NCBI RefSeq assembly: GCF_014117215.1
Contig: NZ_JACGXS010000001.1
Location: 992,001-1,056,000, forward strand
DNA length: 64,000 nucleotides
Direction: 5' to 3'
Source of the DNA: Stenotrophomonas tumulicola
GTDB taxonomy: Bacteria; Pseudomonadota; Gammaproteobacteria; Xanthomonadales; Xanthomonadaceae
Positions within the stretch are counted from its first letter, which is position 1. Every line of letters starts with the position of its first letter. Of this stretch, positions 10,015-18,448 are shown piece by piece. A program made the translations under genes and the position numbers. The notes under the pieces were generated by a model that was not told where the DNA came from, did not search any database, and was given only the letters and a program-made list of their open reading frames with translations.

Positions 10015-13000
10015 GCAACGACCCCTTCCCCATGGGGCATTCGACTTGCTTCAACACGCTTGAGCTCCTCCTCGAAAAGCTCGGGATGCTTGCGCCAGTT
10101 ATCGGAATCCAGAATTACATGACCATCGTCATCAATGCGTACGTGTTTGATGGAGATAAGATCGTCGTCACGGTACATCTCGATGTAGGTATCCACCGAT
10201 TCGTTGATCTTACCCAAGGCATCGTCCGGTGCCGCGACGATGGGCTGAAGGCCCAATGCCTTCAGGTACTCAAAGACGGCACGGGTATTCACTGAGTCAA
10301 TCTTGTCACCCAACTCATCGAAAATTATCAGCGACATGCCGCCTTGATCACCGCGCAACTTTCCCAATGCGCGCGCCATCGACGCTGCAGCAACGATGAA
10401 AAGAGGCGCGCGGTGCTCGCCCCCGGAACCCTTGTCCATGCGCTTTGAGAAGTCGGTCACCGTCACACCATTGCTGCGAACGTCAATCTCGAAGTTGAAG
10501 AAATTGCGATAGTCCTCCAGAAGCCTGTTGGCCTCTGCATCCTTTCCCTCAAGCATCGCCCTGAACTCAGGAGGAGCATCCACCTGTCCAGAGAAGATAT
10601 CCCCCTCCGGTCCCGCACCAGCCACCTTCAGTATGAATTTGTACAGCGACTCATGATCTTTATTGAGATTGGTGACGAAGTGATACTTCTCGTTGTTCGA
10701 GAATGGCGGCAAGCGCTCCATCGTACTGTTCAGCTCATTGAGCGTGCTGCGCATGCTGGCGAAGTGGTCGCTCAGGCGGGCGGCGATCTGCACCTTGAAC
10801 GTTTGCTCTGCCGCTTCTGCAGCTTCCGCGGAAAGCACTTGGTAGTGATGGAGCTCGGATTCCTCTAGCCGTTGCTTCTCCTGAGCCATCGTCTCGCACA
10901 TGGCACCCAAGTCGCCCACCGCGATATCCATCTGCGGATCGAATTGGTTTGCGTATGTAGACATGTCACTTGCCAAGGCCTGCACCTGGGAAGACAGCTG
11001 ATTGCCACTTCTAACCGTAGCGTCACTAATCTTCGCCACAATCGTATGCAGCGATAGGCCGGAACCATCAAACTCATCGCGTTTTGTTTCGAACCACTCA
11101 TCACCCACGTATTCATTGCGGCGACTGAGAGCCGCCTTTGAGCAGATTCCGTTGGTTCTATCCGCAAGCTCGTCTAGCCGTCTCTGTGCTTGCCGGAAAG
11201 CCTCACCATGAGTTCCGACGTCTCTGCTGCTTTCTTCCAGCTTCGACTGTGCTGCCAGGGCAGCTCGCCTTGCCTCTGTGATGAGCAGCTGACGAGCAAG
11301 GAGATCAGGTGCGCTTGCGATCTCTTGCATCGCCGCCTTTGCATCAAGCGCGGATTGCTCCTGAATGTGCGAGTTCAGCCATCTTTCAATGTCCTGGATA
11401 CGTCCTTCAAGTCCCACCAACTTCTCAAGGGCTTCAACCAACTGGCGCGACCGGTTCGCCTCCTGCTCGCATTCGGCTGCGTTCTGCCCCAAAGTGCTGC
11501 GCTGCTGCCGAAGCACCGCCAGGCGATGGCTCGCATCTTGGCGTCCCAACACCAGTTCCGTTGCAGACAAGGGGCGTCGACGGCCGAAATCAGCACGTCC
11601 AGCCTGCTCGCCAGTACGGGTGAAGCCCTCTGGGCTATCCGTGGTGACGCGCTCCAATCGCTCCAGCCGGCCGAGTCGAAGACGGATATAGTCCACCGCC
11701 ACTTGATTGTCACCCGCGATCAGGTGCGCGAGACCCATTGGCGGAACCACACCCATATCCGCCTTCGACTTCACCGGGTTCACCAACAGTACTGAATCCG
11801 GCTTTGTATCCCACGGAATCTTGTTGAAAACGGACAAGGCATCCTCAAACTTGCCGCTACGGACAACCAGGGCAGTGCGCGAACGACCAAGGAATCCCTC
11901 GATTACGGGTGCCCAGTCGGCATCTGTGACTGTAACCAAATCGCAGACGGGCGTGCACAGAAGTCCTTTGTCTCCAAGTATGTTCACAACTGCTTGGACG
12001 GCCGGCGGGAGTTCCGCTTTGCCTTCCTGGATGCGTTTGATCTGCTCGTTAGCGATCCTAAGTTCATTTCCAAGCTTGGACAGCCTCTGCTCGTCATGGT
12101 CTAGCTGACGCCGTGCCGACTGGATGATCGGAGCAACCCGCATGCTGGACTCGCGCAATGCTGCCGAGGCCTGCGAAACGTCAAGCACAAGCGCATCGGA
12201 TACGGATGTACTGGAAACCGCATCAAGAAGCTCAACCCACGGCATCGCCAGATGCTGCCAGCCTCCGAGATCGGGTTTCACGCGGTTGGCCTTCTCGAAG
12301 CCCGCCACCACCTCGCGAATGGCCTGGGCCACGTTGGTTTTGATAGGTCTAAGTGATCTCTCTCGTTCGCTGGCCAGGTCACGGGCGGCACTGATCGCCG
12401 GATCTGCTGCTGATTGAAGCTCTAGTTCGATGTACACGCCGTTGAGTCGATCATGCTCCGCCTTGGCGCTGTCGACTGCATTCTGCGCTGCCTGATGCCT
12501 GTCCCGCGCTTCATGCAGCGTAGTTTGTGCCGCATCAACAGCATCCATGTGTTGTTCACGCTCATAGTCATCCAACAGCGCCCTATAGGTCGCTGCGTGC
12601 ATCCGAGTCTGAGTAGCCTTATGACCGGCTGCGATCAAGCTTTTGACGTTCTCAAGCCTGTCCAGTGTTTCCAGAACCTTGGCTTGAAGCGAGCGCAGAT
12701 TGTCGAGCTGGGAGCGGAAGTTCTTGAGCTCGATAGGATAGGCATCGACAATGTAATTTCGAACAAAGCTGCTGGTGTCAGGAACTTTCTGCAGATTAAG
12801 CGCATTCTTCATCGCTCGCCGAAAAGCTCTCGGGTCGATGCTGCCCCCTCCTTTGGGGCGCAAGGCGAACAACATTGCTTCAACCTGCTTCTCCGCCGAC
12901 GGAGGCACTGCGAGCCTACCATTCACGCGACTGACTGCGTCCTCCATCAGCTTATTGAACGTTCCCCAGGCCAACGGCAAAAGTTCCGCCTCGGCGTTCG

Positions 13001-13430
13001 CTTCAAGATGATCATCTAACGCGAGCGCAACCCCTTGGACCACATAGCGCCCGTAGACGTGCAGCTTTGGGTCGCCCACTGACGCGCCCAGGGCCAGGCC
13101 AACCGAAACCGGCGGCAATTCGCCCTCAGTGTCGCGAAACACCATGGTCAAATAGGACGTCGCATTCTCACGAATATGCTCGTCACCGCGATAGTAGCCG
13201 AGGCAGTATTCGCGCACTGAACGCCCTCGAGTGCCTGATACCCCCCCTGACTGCGCATTGAGATCGATTTGATTCTGATCCCCTCCGTACAAGACGATCT
13301 GCATCGCATCCAGAATCGCAGATTTTCCAGATCCGTTAGGCGCCACAATGCCTGTTGCAGGGCTAAAGCTCAGGGTTTCGGCACGGAATAGGAAAAACTG
13401 TACCAAGTGAAATTTCTCAAGCAGATACAT
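10011..13430 (-). CDS. jetC: Wadjet SMC-like ATPase JetC
   Basis: A MukB/SbcC-like ATPase and the loop-extruding motor of Wadjet. I place the start at the ATG at 13430 (1,139 aa) because GGAGG sits six bases before it; longer starts at 13436 and 13451 are possible. Counted from 13430, Walker A APNGSGKS is at 30-37, followed by long charged coiled coils with a hinge region between. Near the end come an ABC signature KGSGGEHR (about 1000-1007) and Walker B MSLIIFDE (about 1032-1039). The start lies inside jetB (14-bp overlap) and the stop overlaps jetD, as usual for this operon. All ATPase motifs are intact. JetC acts with JetA and JetB the way MukB acts with MukF and MukE. Confidence 0.93.
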   Translation of the reverse strand: MYLLEKFHLVQFFLFRAETLSFSPATGIVAPNGSGKSAILDAMQIVLYGGDQNQIDLNAQSGGVSGTRGRSVREYCLGYYRGDEHIRENATSYLTMVFRDTEGELPPVSVGLALGASVGDPKLHVYGRYVVQGVALALDDHLEANAEAELLPLAWGTFNKLMEDAVSRVNGRLAVPPSAEKQVEAMLFALRPKGGGSIDPRAFRRAMKNALNLQKVPDTSSFVRNYIVDAYPIELKNFRSQLDNLRSLQAKVLETLDRLENVKSLIAAGHKATQTRMHAATYRALLDDYEREQHMDAVDAAQTTLHEARDRHQAAQNAVDSAKAEHDRLNGVYIELELQSAADPAISAARDLASERERSLRPIKTNVAQAIREVVAGFEKANRVKPDLGGWQHLAMPWVELLDAVSSTSVSDALVLDVSQASAALRESSMRVAPIIQSARRQLDHDEQRLSKLGNELRIANEQIKRIQEGKAELPPAVQAVVNILGDKGLLCTPVCDLVTVTDADWAPVIEGFLGRSRTALVVRSGKFEDALSVFNKIPWDTKPDSVLLVNPVKSKADMGVVPPMGLAHLIAGDNQVAVDYIRLRLGRLERLERVTTDSPEGFTRTGEQAGRADFGRRRPLSATELVLGRQDASHRLAVLRQQRSTLGQNAAECEQEANRSRQLVEALEKLVGLEGRIQDIERWLNSHIQEQSALDAKAAMQEIASAPDLLARQLLITEARRAALAAQSKLEESSRDVGTHGEAFRQAQRRLDELADRTNGICSKAALSRRNEYVGDEWFETKRDEFDGSGLSLHTIVAKISDATVRSGNQLSSQVQALASDMSTYANQFDPQMDIAVGDLGAMCETMAQEKQRLEESELHHYQVLSAEAAEAAEQTFKVQIAARLSDHFASMRSTLNELNSTMERLPPFSNNEKYHFVTNLNKDHESLYKFILKVAGAGPEGDIFSGQVDAPPEFRAMLEGKDAEANRLLEDYRNFFNFEIDVRSNGVTVTDFSKRMDKGSGGEHRAPLFIVAAASMARALGKLRGDQGGMSLIIFDELGDKIDSVNTRAVFEYLKALGLQPIVAAPDDALGKINESVDTYIEMYRDDDLISIKHVRIDDDGHVILDSDNWRKHPELFEEELKRVEASRMPHGEGVVA

Positions 13431-14073
13431 CGCCATCCTCCGTGACTTCATTCATTGCGTCGAAAGTAGCCGCATCCCCCTCACCTGCCACTTCCTTACG
13501 GAAGGATTCCAGATGGCTCAAGTATTCCTTCCGCAGCAGATCTCCGATCGCGGGATGGATGCGAACCTTCGCGAGCTGATTCCGTACATCGTCCTTGTCC
13601 TCAAAGGCAGCAATCCCCCAGCGCTTGAACTTGGTCATCAAAGAGCGGAAGTCCCCAGGCGAGGGAAAGTCCCTGCCCGTTTCCTTCTCGTAGTGCTCTT
13701 GCAAGTCAGGCAAATCGACGAAAGTTTCGCCATTTGGCTCTTCGCGCCCCTCGAAACGGACGCGATGATGAACGCCGGCGAGCACCAACAGCAGCAGGGT
13801 TTCGTCCTTGCTGGCTCGCTGTTGGGTCAGTACGTGCACGGGCCGCGCCACGATGTACTGGTAGTTGGTGTCGTGCAACAGCTCGATGCCAAGGGGACGA
13901 ACTGCCTGCTCAAAGTCATTGATATTTCGGCTGACAATGCCGTAATCCTTCCGGGTCGCCCGGTCAGAGGCGGACAAGACCTGATGGGTTACTAGCCGAT
14001 AGGCCGCCTGCTCGTAGTCCTGCTCTTCGTACATAGTGTCGCGGCTAAGCGCCTTTTCCCAGTGGCGTGCCAT
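13417..14073 (-). CDS. jetB: Wadjet subunit JetB (DUF4194)
   Basis: A 218-residue DUF4194 protein, the MukE-like winged-helix subunit that bridges JetA and the JetC heads. It begins one base after the jetA stop (TGACATG) and its 3' end overlaps jetC. The N-terminal part carries the family-typical run with RLVTHQVLSASDR, followed by a helix-rich body and an acidic tail (NEVTEDGDVSA). No enzyme motif is expected. Identity rests on length, these segments and its fixed place between the DUF3375 and SMC genes. Confidence 0.9.
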   Translation of the reverse strand: MARHWEKALSRDTMYEEQDYEQAAYRLVTHQVLSASDRATRKDYGIVSRNINDFEQAVRPLGIELLHDTNYQYIVARPVHVLTQQRASKDETLLLLVLAGVHHRVRFEGREEPNGETFVDLPDLQEHYEKETGRDFPSPGDFRSLMTKFKRWGIAAFEDKDDVRNQLAKVRIHPAIGDLLRKEYLSHLESFRKEVAGEGDAATFDAMNEVTEDGDVSA

Positions 14074-14074
14074 G

Positions 14075-15496
14075 TCATTTCACCTTGGTGATGTAGAAGT
14101 CCGGCATGTCCAAATACGGCCCGGCAATTCGTTCATCACCGGCGCTTTGGAAGCGATATCCAGGTAGTCGCTTTGAAATTCCTTCATGGTGCTTCTTTCC
14201 GAGGCCTGTCATTGCTTCCTGTGCGTAGGTGGACAGCGTCTGCACCATTCGAAATTGCTTGATACCGGTGATGGGAAGCTGAGACGCCCGGATCTGCCTA
14301 CCTCCTCCCATGACACCCTGCAAGTACACCCTCACCTCTGTTGGCATGGCGGTACGCGCATCACGCGCACGCCTGTGCAGGTTCATCCGCGCCTCCTGCT
14401 CGGCTGTCATCTGCCGCGGAGAATCCGCGGTCCTGGGAATGGGCGGACGGGCGATGCGTGGTTGAAACAGGAGTTCACCGGAAAGCAATGCTCCGGGCCC
14501 AACGGGCATGGAGGCGTCGAAGTTCTCCGCAGCATTGACTCCGGCGATAGCCTTTTTGATCCGTCTCTCGAGCTGGCCCGGCGCGCGAAGCTGGTACTCG
14601 ATCATGGCCAGCATGCGACGCTCGATATGGCGCTGATCCTGGCCCAAGCGATCGAAGTAGTCTTGCAGACGATAGACATTGCTCAATCGCCTGATCGCCT
14701 TCTCATAGACAGCCTCAGCCGTGCCTTTATCACCTTTGTAGCGTCGCTCGGCCAACCACACGATGATCCGTTCCCGATGATCCCCGTAATGGATTTCCTG
14801 AGTTAGGCTCAACACCTGCGCCTTTCGTGCGAGGGGGTGATCGGCGCCAGCCAAGTCCGCATAGTCAGCCATGACGTGCTTGGAAATGTAGTCTTCAAAC
14901 AACCGACGGATAGCCGCCCCGGGGGTCGCGGACTTGAATATCTCGCGCTGCAGGGTACGCACGTTCAGACTCATGGCGGCAATCCCGGACAGAAGCGCAT
15001 GGGCGCTGTCGCCGGCGTTTACGAAGTCGTCACCGTAGACATTGCTTGCAGGATCAAGCACCCGACGTAATGTGTCTTCAATGGAACGCATCTTCGCGCC
15101 CACCATCGCCGGCGTGTCTTCTGTGAAGACCTGCAAGGTGGCAAGGAAACGGCTTACCACAGCAGTCATGGACAGAGTGCGCGTGAGTCCCACCTGCTCT
15201 TCTTCGAACCAGCCATTCTCCGTGAGATGGCTCAAGTACATGTTGGCGCGAATGTTGAGCGGAGTGAGCTGGCCTACCCCCTCTTCTGCCTGCCAAGCGT
15301 CATCGTGTTCGAGGTAGTTCTCGATGAACTGCGTCAACTGCCGCCGTTCCCAGCCGGTCGCCGGGGGAACCTCAGCCTCTGGCCCGAAGAATTCTTCGTA
15401 CAGACCCAAGAGCAGCCGCCAGTAGTTCTCCCGATTTGCCGAGGCCAATGGGCGAAAGAGTTGCGATGGCAGTACCTCAAACAGAGAGCTGGACAC
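14075..15496 (-). CDS. jetA: Wadjet kleisin-like subunit JetA (DUF3375)
   Basis: A 473-residue DUF3375 protein and first gene of the jetABCD operon; by family knowledge it is the MukF/kleisin-like subunit. The start is a GTG (MSSSLFEVLPSQLFRPL) with GGAG eight bases upstream. The N-terminal half is helical and winged-helix-like, with a long arginine-rich middle (RRYKGDKGTAEAVYEKAIRRL). The promoter region is shared with a divergent WYL regulator and holds three 17-bp repeats 38-88 bp upstream of this start, so jetABCD is probably repressed by that regulator. No sign of truncation or frameshift. Confidence 0.91.
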   Translation of the reverse strand: MSSSLFEVLPSQLFRPLASANRENYWRLLLGLYEEFFGPEAEVPPATGWERRQLTQFIENYLEHDDAWQAEEGVGQLTPLNIRANMYLSHLTENGWFEEEQVGLTRTLSMTAVVSRFLATLQVFTEDTPAMVGAKMRSIEDTLRRVLDPASNVYGDDFVNAGDSAHALLSGIAAMSLNVRTLQREIFKSATPGAAIRRLFEDYISKHVMADYADLAGADHPLARKAQVLSLTQEIHYGDHRERIIVWLAERRYKGDKGTAEAVYEKAIRRLSNVYRLQDYFDRLGQDQRHIERRMLAMIEYQLRAPGQLERRIKKAIAGVNAAENFDASMPVGPGALLSGELLFQPRIARPPIPRTADSPRQMTAEQEARMNLHRRARDARTAMPTEVRVYLQGVMGGGRQIRASQLPITGIKQFRMVQTLSTYAQEAMTGLGKKHHEGISKRLPGYRFQSAGDERIAGPYLDMPDFYITKVK

Positions 15497-15533
15497 TGTG
15501 CAACTCCACAGAAGTTGGGCTATCTACTTCACA

Positions 15534-15584
15534 TTAGCATAAACGCTAACATATCATAAACGCTAACTTAGCATCAATGCTAAG
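15534..15584. promoter_or_regulatory. Three contiguous 17-bp palindromic repeats, likely WYL operator
   Basis: Three 17-bp units lie end to end with no gap: TTAGCATAAACGCTAAC (15534-15550), ATATCATAAACGCTAAC (15551-15567) and TTAGCATCAATGCTAAG (15568-15584). Units 1 and 3 have inverted TTAGC/GCTAA ends; unit 3 is nearly perfect (TTAGCAT-CA-ATGCTAA). They fill the middle of the 118-bp gap between jetA and the WYL gene, where a divergent promoter must lie. This is what an operator for a dimeric autoregulator would look like. Confidence 0.75.
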
Positions 15585-15614
15585 CTGCGTGTCATCTGAC
15601 CCCGGCCCAGCCCC

Positions 15615-16472
15615 ATGCCCCGCCCCCGCCCCAATCCAAACAAAAGTCCGGAAACACTTCGAGCCATCGAAACGCTGCTCCTCTGGGAGGGGCAAGTCAC
15701 CAATGAGCGAGTACGCCAAGTGTTTGATCTGCATATCACCACGGTAAGTCGATTGCTAACCCAATATGCTGAACTCAATGGAGGCGGCCTTGAGTACCGA
15801 AGCCATGTGCGCGGATACGTGGCGATGTCTGGCTTCAGACCCCTCCTAACCGAAGGGCTGATCGAAGAGTACCTTGCGTTTGAGCGCCCCCAGGAAGCTA
15901 CAGGCTTTATCGAGAGCTCCCAGCTTATCCTCGGCGGCGTTGAACGACGCCACTTCGCACTGCTTAATCGTGCCTGCAGAGAGGGCAAGGGGCTCGTTGG
16001 CGAGCACCGGTCCATGCGCAACCCAGCACCTCGCACCAAACGACTGTTCCCTCATGCGCTGGTGCAGGCAGGCAGGCGCTGGCATGTTCGCGCATTTGTC
16101 ATCGCCGAGGACGAGGCGGAAGCCGGACGCTTCCTGGACCTGTCTATAAATCGGCTGAGCGGCTTGAAACAGCTGGCTGATCCTCGGCCAGAGCGGGCCG
16201 AGCCTAGCCAGGACGCCGCCTGGCAGACACAGGTAGAGCTGTCGATCGTCCCCCATCCGCATCTGACACCAGATCAGAAGGATATGGTGCGTATCGAGTA
16301 TTTCGGAGGTAAGGCAGCCTACAGGTTAAGAACCCGTGCCGCACTACTCCAATACCGACTACATGAACTGCGCTGCGCCACCGATGCAGAGAAGGAGCCG
16401 CCGAACGAATTTCACCTCTGCGTCGACGATCCAACCGCGATCCAACCGTGGCTATTTGGCGAGCTGAATTAG
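15615..16472 (+). CDS. WYL-domain transcriptional regulator, BrxR/CapW-like
   Basis: A 285-residue protein with an N-terminal winged helix-turn-helix (about 15-60, VTNERVRQVFDLHITTVSRLLTQ), a central WYL domain (about 130-185, with HALVQAGRRWHVRAFV matching the usual core) and a C-terminal WCX-like dimer domain (about 205-280). This is the layout of BrxR and CapW, which repress phage-defence operons until a signal binds the WYL pocket. It is transcribed away from jetA across a promoter with three palindromic repeats, which argues for control of itself and of jetABCD, and perhaps of the hydrolase-caspase pair 354 bp downstream. The ligand is unknown. The ribosome site is weak. Confidence 0.85.
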   Translation: MPRPRPNPNKSPETLRAIETLLLWEGQVTNERVRQVFDLHITTVSRLLTQYAELNGGGLEYRSHVRGYVAMSGFRPLLTEGLIEEYLAFERPQEATGFIESSQLILGGVERRHFALLNRACREGKGLVGEHRSMRNPAPRTKRLFPHALVQAGRRWHVRAFVIAEDEAEAGRFLDLSINRLSGLKQLADPRPERAEPSQDAAWQTQVELSIVPHPHLTPDQKDMVRIEYFGGKAAYRLRTRAALLQYRLHELRCATDAEKEPPNEFHLCVDDPTAIQPWLFGELN

Positions 16473-16825
16473 CGGATGGCATGATCGTAGCCAAACTTGA
16501 GGCCCGGCACGGATACCGCGCTACCCCTGCCTGGGTAGCTACCCTACATAGGAACCGTATCAGATGGACGCCATTGGCATTCAAAGCCAATTCTCCGTCT
16601 GTACCTCAATGATCAGGTCGATGAGCCGTGCCCTCGTGTCCCTATCGATCGAGCGCCAAATGCAAACTACCGCCCCAGCTGCGGCATGGTCCGGGGCATT
16701 CAACTCTAGCCCTTCGCTTACTCGGCATTGAGGTGACCAATCCCTACCTAGGCGATTACTGATTGCCCACTTCATAAACTCATGGCACTCTGGGTTGGCA
16801 TCATTCTGGTCACAGGGGGCCAGGT
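16473..16825. other. 353-bp gap upstream of the hydrolase gene
   Basis: No supported gene. A 64-codon minus-strand frame (16581-16775) has no good ribosome site and no recognisable family. AGGGGG at 16814-16819 belongs to the hydrolase gene. The length leaves room for a separate promoter for the hydrolase-caspase pair. Confidence 0.5.
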
Positions 16826-18391
16826 ATGGGCAGTCTGCATCAAATCCACAGTCGCAACGGCCGTATCGGTGCCGGAACCGATACGAAGCCAGAGGATATC
16901 GACGCTATCGTCACGGCGCTTCGTAAGGACGGGCGTGGTCATTTGCTGCTTTACTTTCACGGGGGCCTGGTCGACAAGGCCGCGGGTATCGGTATTGCCC
17001 AGCGACTTGAGGGGCGCTTTTCTCAATCGGCCTATCCGGTTTTTTCCGTGTGGGAGTCGGGTTTCGTTGAAACGATCCGCAACAACCTGCGCGAGCTGCC
17101 GGATGAGCCGGTATTCAAGAATCTGGTGCGCAAGGCGCTAGAGTACGCGCTCCGCCGCTTGGGAGGTAGCAACGGCGCCCGGACCATCACGCCGGGCAAC
17201 GTCGATGCAGGGAAGGTCCGCCAGGCAGTTGATACATATTGGAGCGATCCCAGTCGCAATCACGTGCCCTACCGTGATTTCAAACCTGTAGTGGGGCCCT
17301 CAGGTGCGCGTGCGGCGAGTGCGCTGATCGACGACGCCGAGATCGAAGCCGACTTGCAAACCGACAGCGAGTTTGTGGTCGCCATGCAAACCCTGCCAAC
17401 CGCGTTAGACGAAGCACGCGATGCATTCATCGGGGGCGGAGCGAGCGTTCGAGATACCCCGTTCTCGCAGGCGGTATCAACGCAGGTCGCCGGGGTCGAG
17501 GGAGGCCGCGGGTTGATCGTCTGGTTCAAAGTTTCCCTTCTGGTGAAGCGCATCCTGCAGGGTGTTCTGCGTCGGTACGCGGATCAACGCGATCACGGCC
17601 TGTATGCAACGGTCGTAGAGGAAGTGTTGCGTGGTGTTCATTTTGGTGGCAGTGGACTCAATGAATGGGGCAAGGCACTCCAGTGGAACCGCATGAAGCA
17701 GGACTCACTCGATGCGTTCGGCGACGGCTCCGACCTGTATGCCGGAACTGCGCTGCTGGAGCGGCTGCGTGCCGCCCATGCCTCTGAAGGGCTGCTATCG
17801 AGGATCACTCTAGTCGGCCACAGCACTGGCGCCGTCTACATCGCCAATTGGCTTGACAAGGCATCAGAGCTTCTGCCGGCCGAGATTGCATTCGACGTCG
17901 TGTTCCTGGCGCCCGCCATCACCTACGAGCGCTTTGCCGCCACGATCACCCAACATGGCGATCGCATCCGTCACTTCCGCTTGTTTGGCATGCGCGATGA
18001 ATTCGAACGGGACGATCAGGTCGTCGGAGACGACTCTAAATTTCCCAATGGGCAGGACTGGAAGCGCTTCATCTATCCCAGCTCCCTCCTCTATCTGGTG
18101 TCGGGTGTCCTCGAATCGCGCCCAAATTCCGACGGAACGCTCGTCGACGAACCGGACATGCCGCTGCTGGGCATGGAACGCTTCTTCGCTTGGCACCACA
18201 TCTACTCAGATAGCAAGTTTCCCGAAATAGGTGCAGTCCGCGCGTGGCTCGGAGCTGCACCGAACCGTACGATCTGGTCCAAGTCCCAAGGACAGACAGC
18301 AGGCTTGAACAGCACAAGCATTGATCACGGAGCTTTCGACGACGACGAAGATACGCTGCTCAGCGTTGAGAGCCTCCTCGGCGGATGGTGA
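16826..18391 (+). CDS. Alpha/beta-hydrolase-fold protein paired with a caspase-like protease
   Basis: A 521-residue protein with an alpha/beta-hydrolase frame. An early strand LLLYFHGGL (40-48) gives the oxyanion-side HGG, and the nucleophile elbow ITLVGHSTG (327-335) carries S333. Acidic residues around 391-403 and a late WHHIYSDSKF offer the rest of a triad. Between the two strands sits a large, mostly helical insertion (about 115-320), unusual for a plain esterase. No signal peptide or membrane segment is seen, so it should be cytosolic. The start has AGGGGG six bases upstream. The caspase-like gene follows after 57 bp with its own ribosome site, so they form one unit. The substrate could be lipid, ester or peptide; I do not recognise a named family. 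Its place beside Wadjet suggests an effector role, by inference. Confidence 0.7.
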   Translation: MGSLHQIHSRNGRIGAGTDTKPEDIDAIVTALRKDGRGHLLLYFHGGLVDKAAGIGIAQRLEGRFSQSAYPVFSVWESGFVETIRNNLRELPDEPVFKNLVRKALEYALRRLGGSNGARTITPGNVDAGKVRQAVDTYWSDPSRNHVPYRDFKPVVGPSGARAASALIDDAEIEADLQTDSEFVVAMQTLPTALDEARDAFIGGGASVRDTPFSQAVSTQVAGVEGGRGLIVWFKVSLLVKRILQGVLRRYADQRDHGLYATVVEEVLRGVHFGGSGLNEWGKALQWNRMKQDSLDAFGDGSDLYAGTALLERLRAAHASEGLLSRITLVGHSTGAVYIANWLDKASELLPAEIAFDVVFLAPAITYERFAATITQHGDRIRHFRLFGMRDEFERDDQVVGDDSKFPNGQDWKRFIYPSSLLYLVSGVLESRPNSDGTLVDEPDMPLLGMERFFAWHHIYSDSKFPEIGAVRAWLGAAPNRTIWSKSQGQTAGLNSTSIDHGAFDDDEDTLLSVESLLGGW

Positions 18392-18448
18392 CATCTTCGA
18401 GAGCACGCCAAAGGTGCCCTTGTGTACGCAACAGGGAGAGATGTGGAC

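Noticed and set aside
16581..16775. 64-codon minus-strand frame upstream of the hydrolase gene
   Set aside because: No ribosome site, no family, and it overlaps the likely promoter region.
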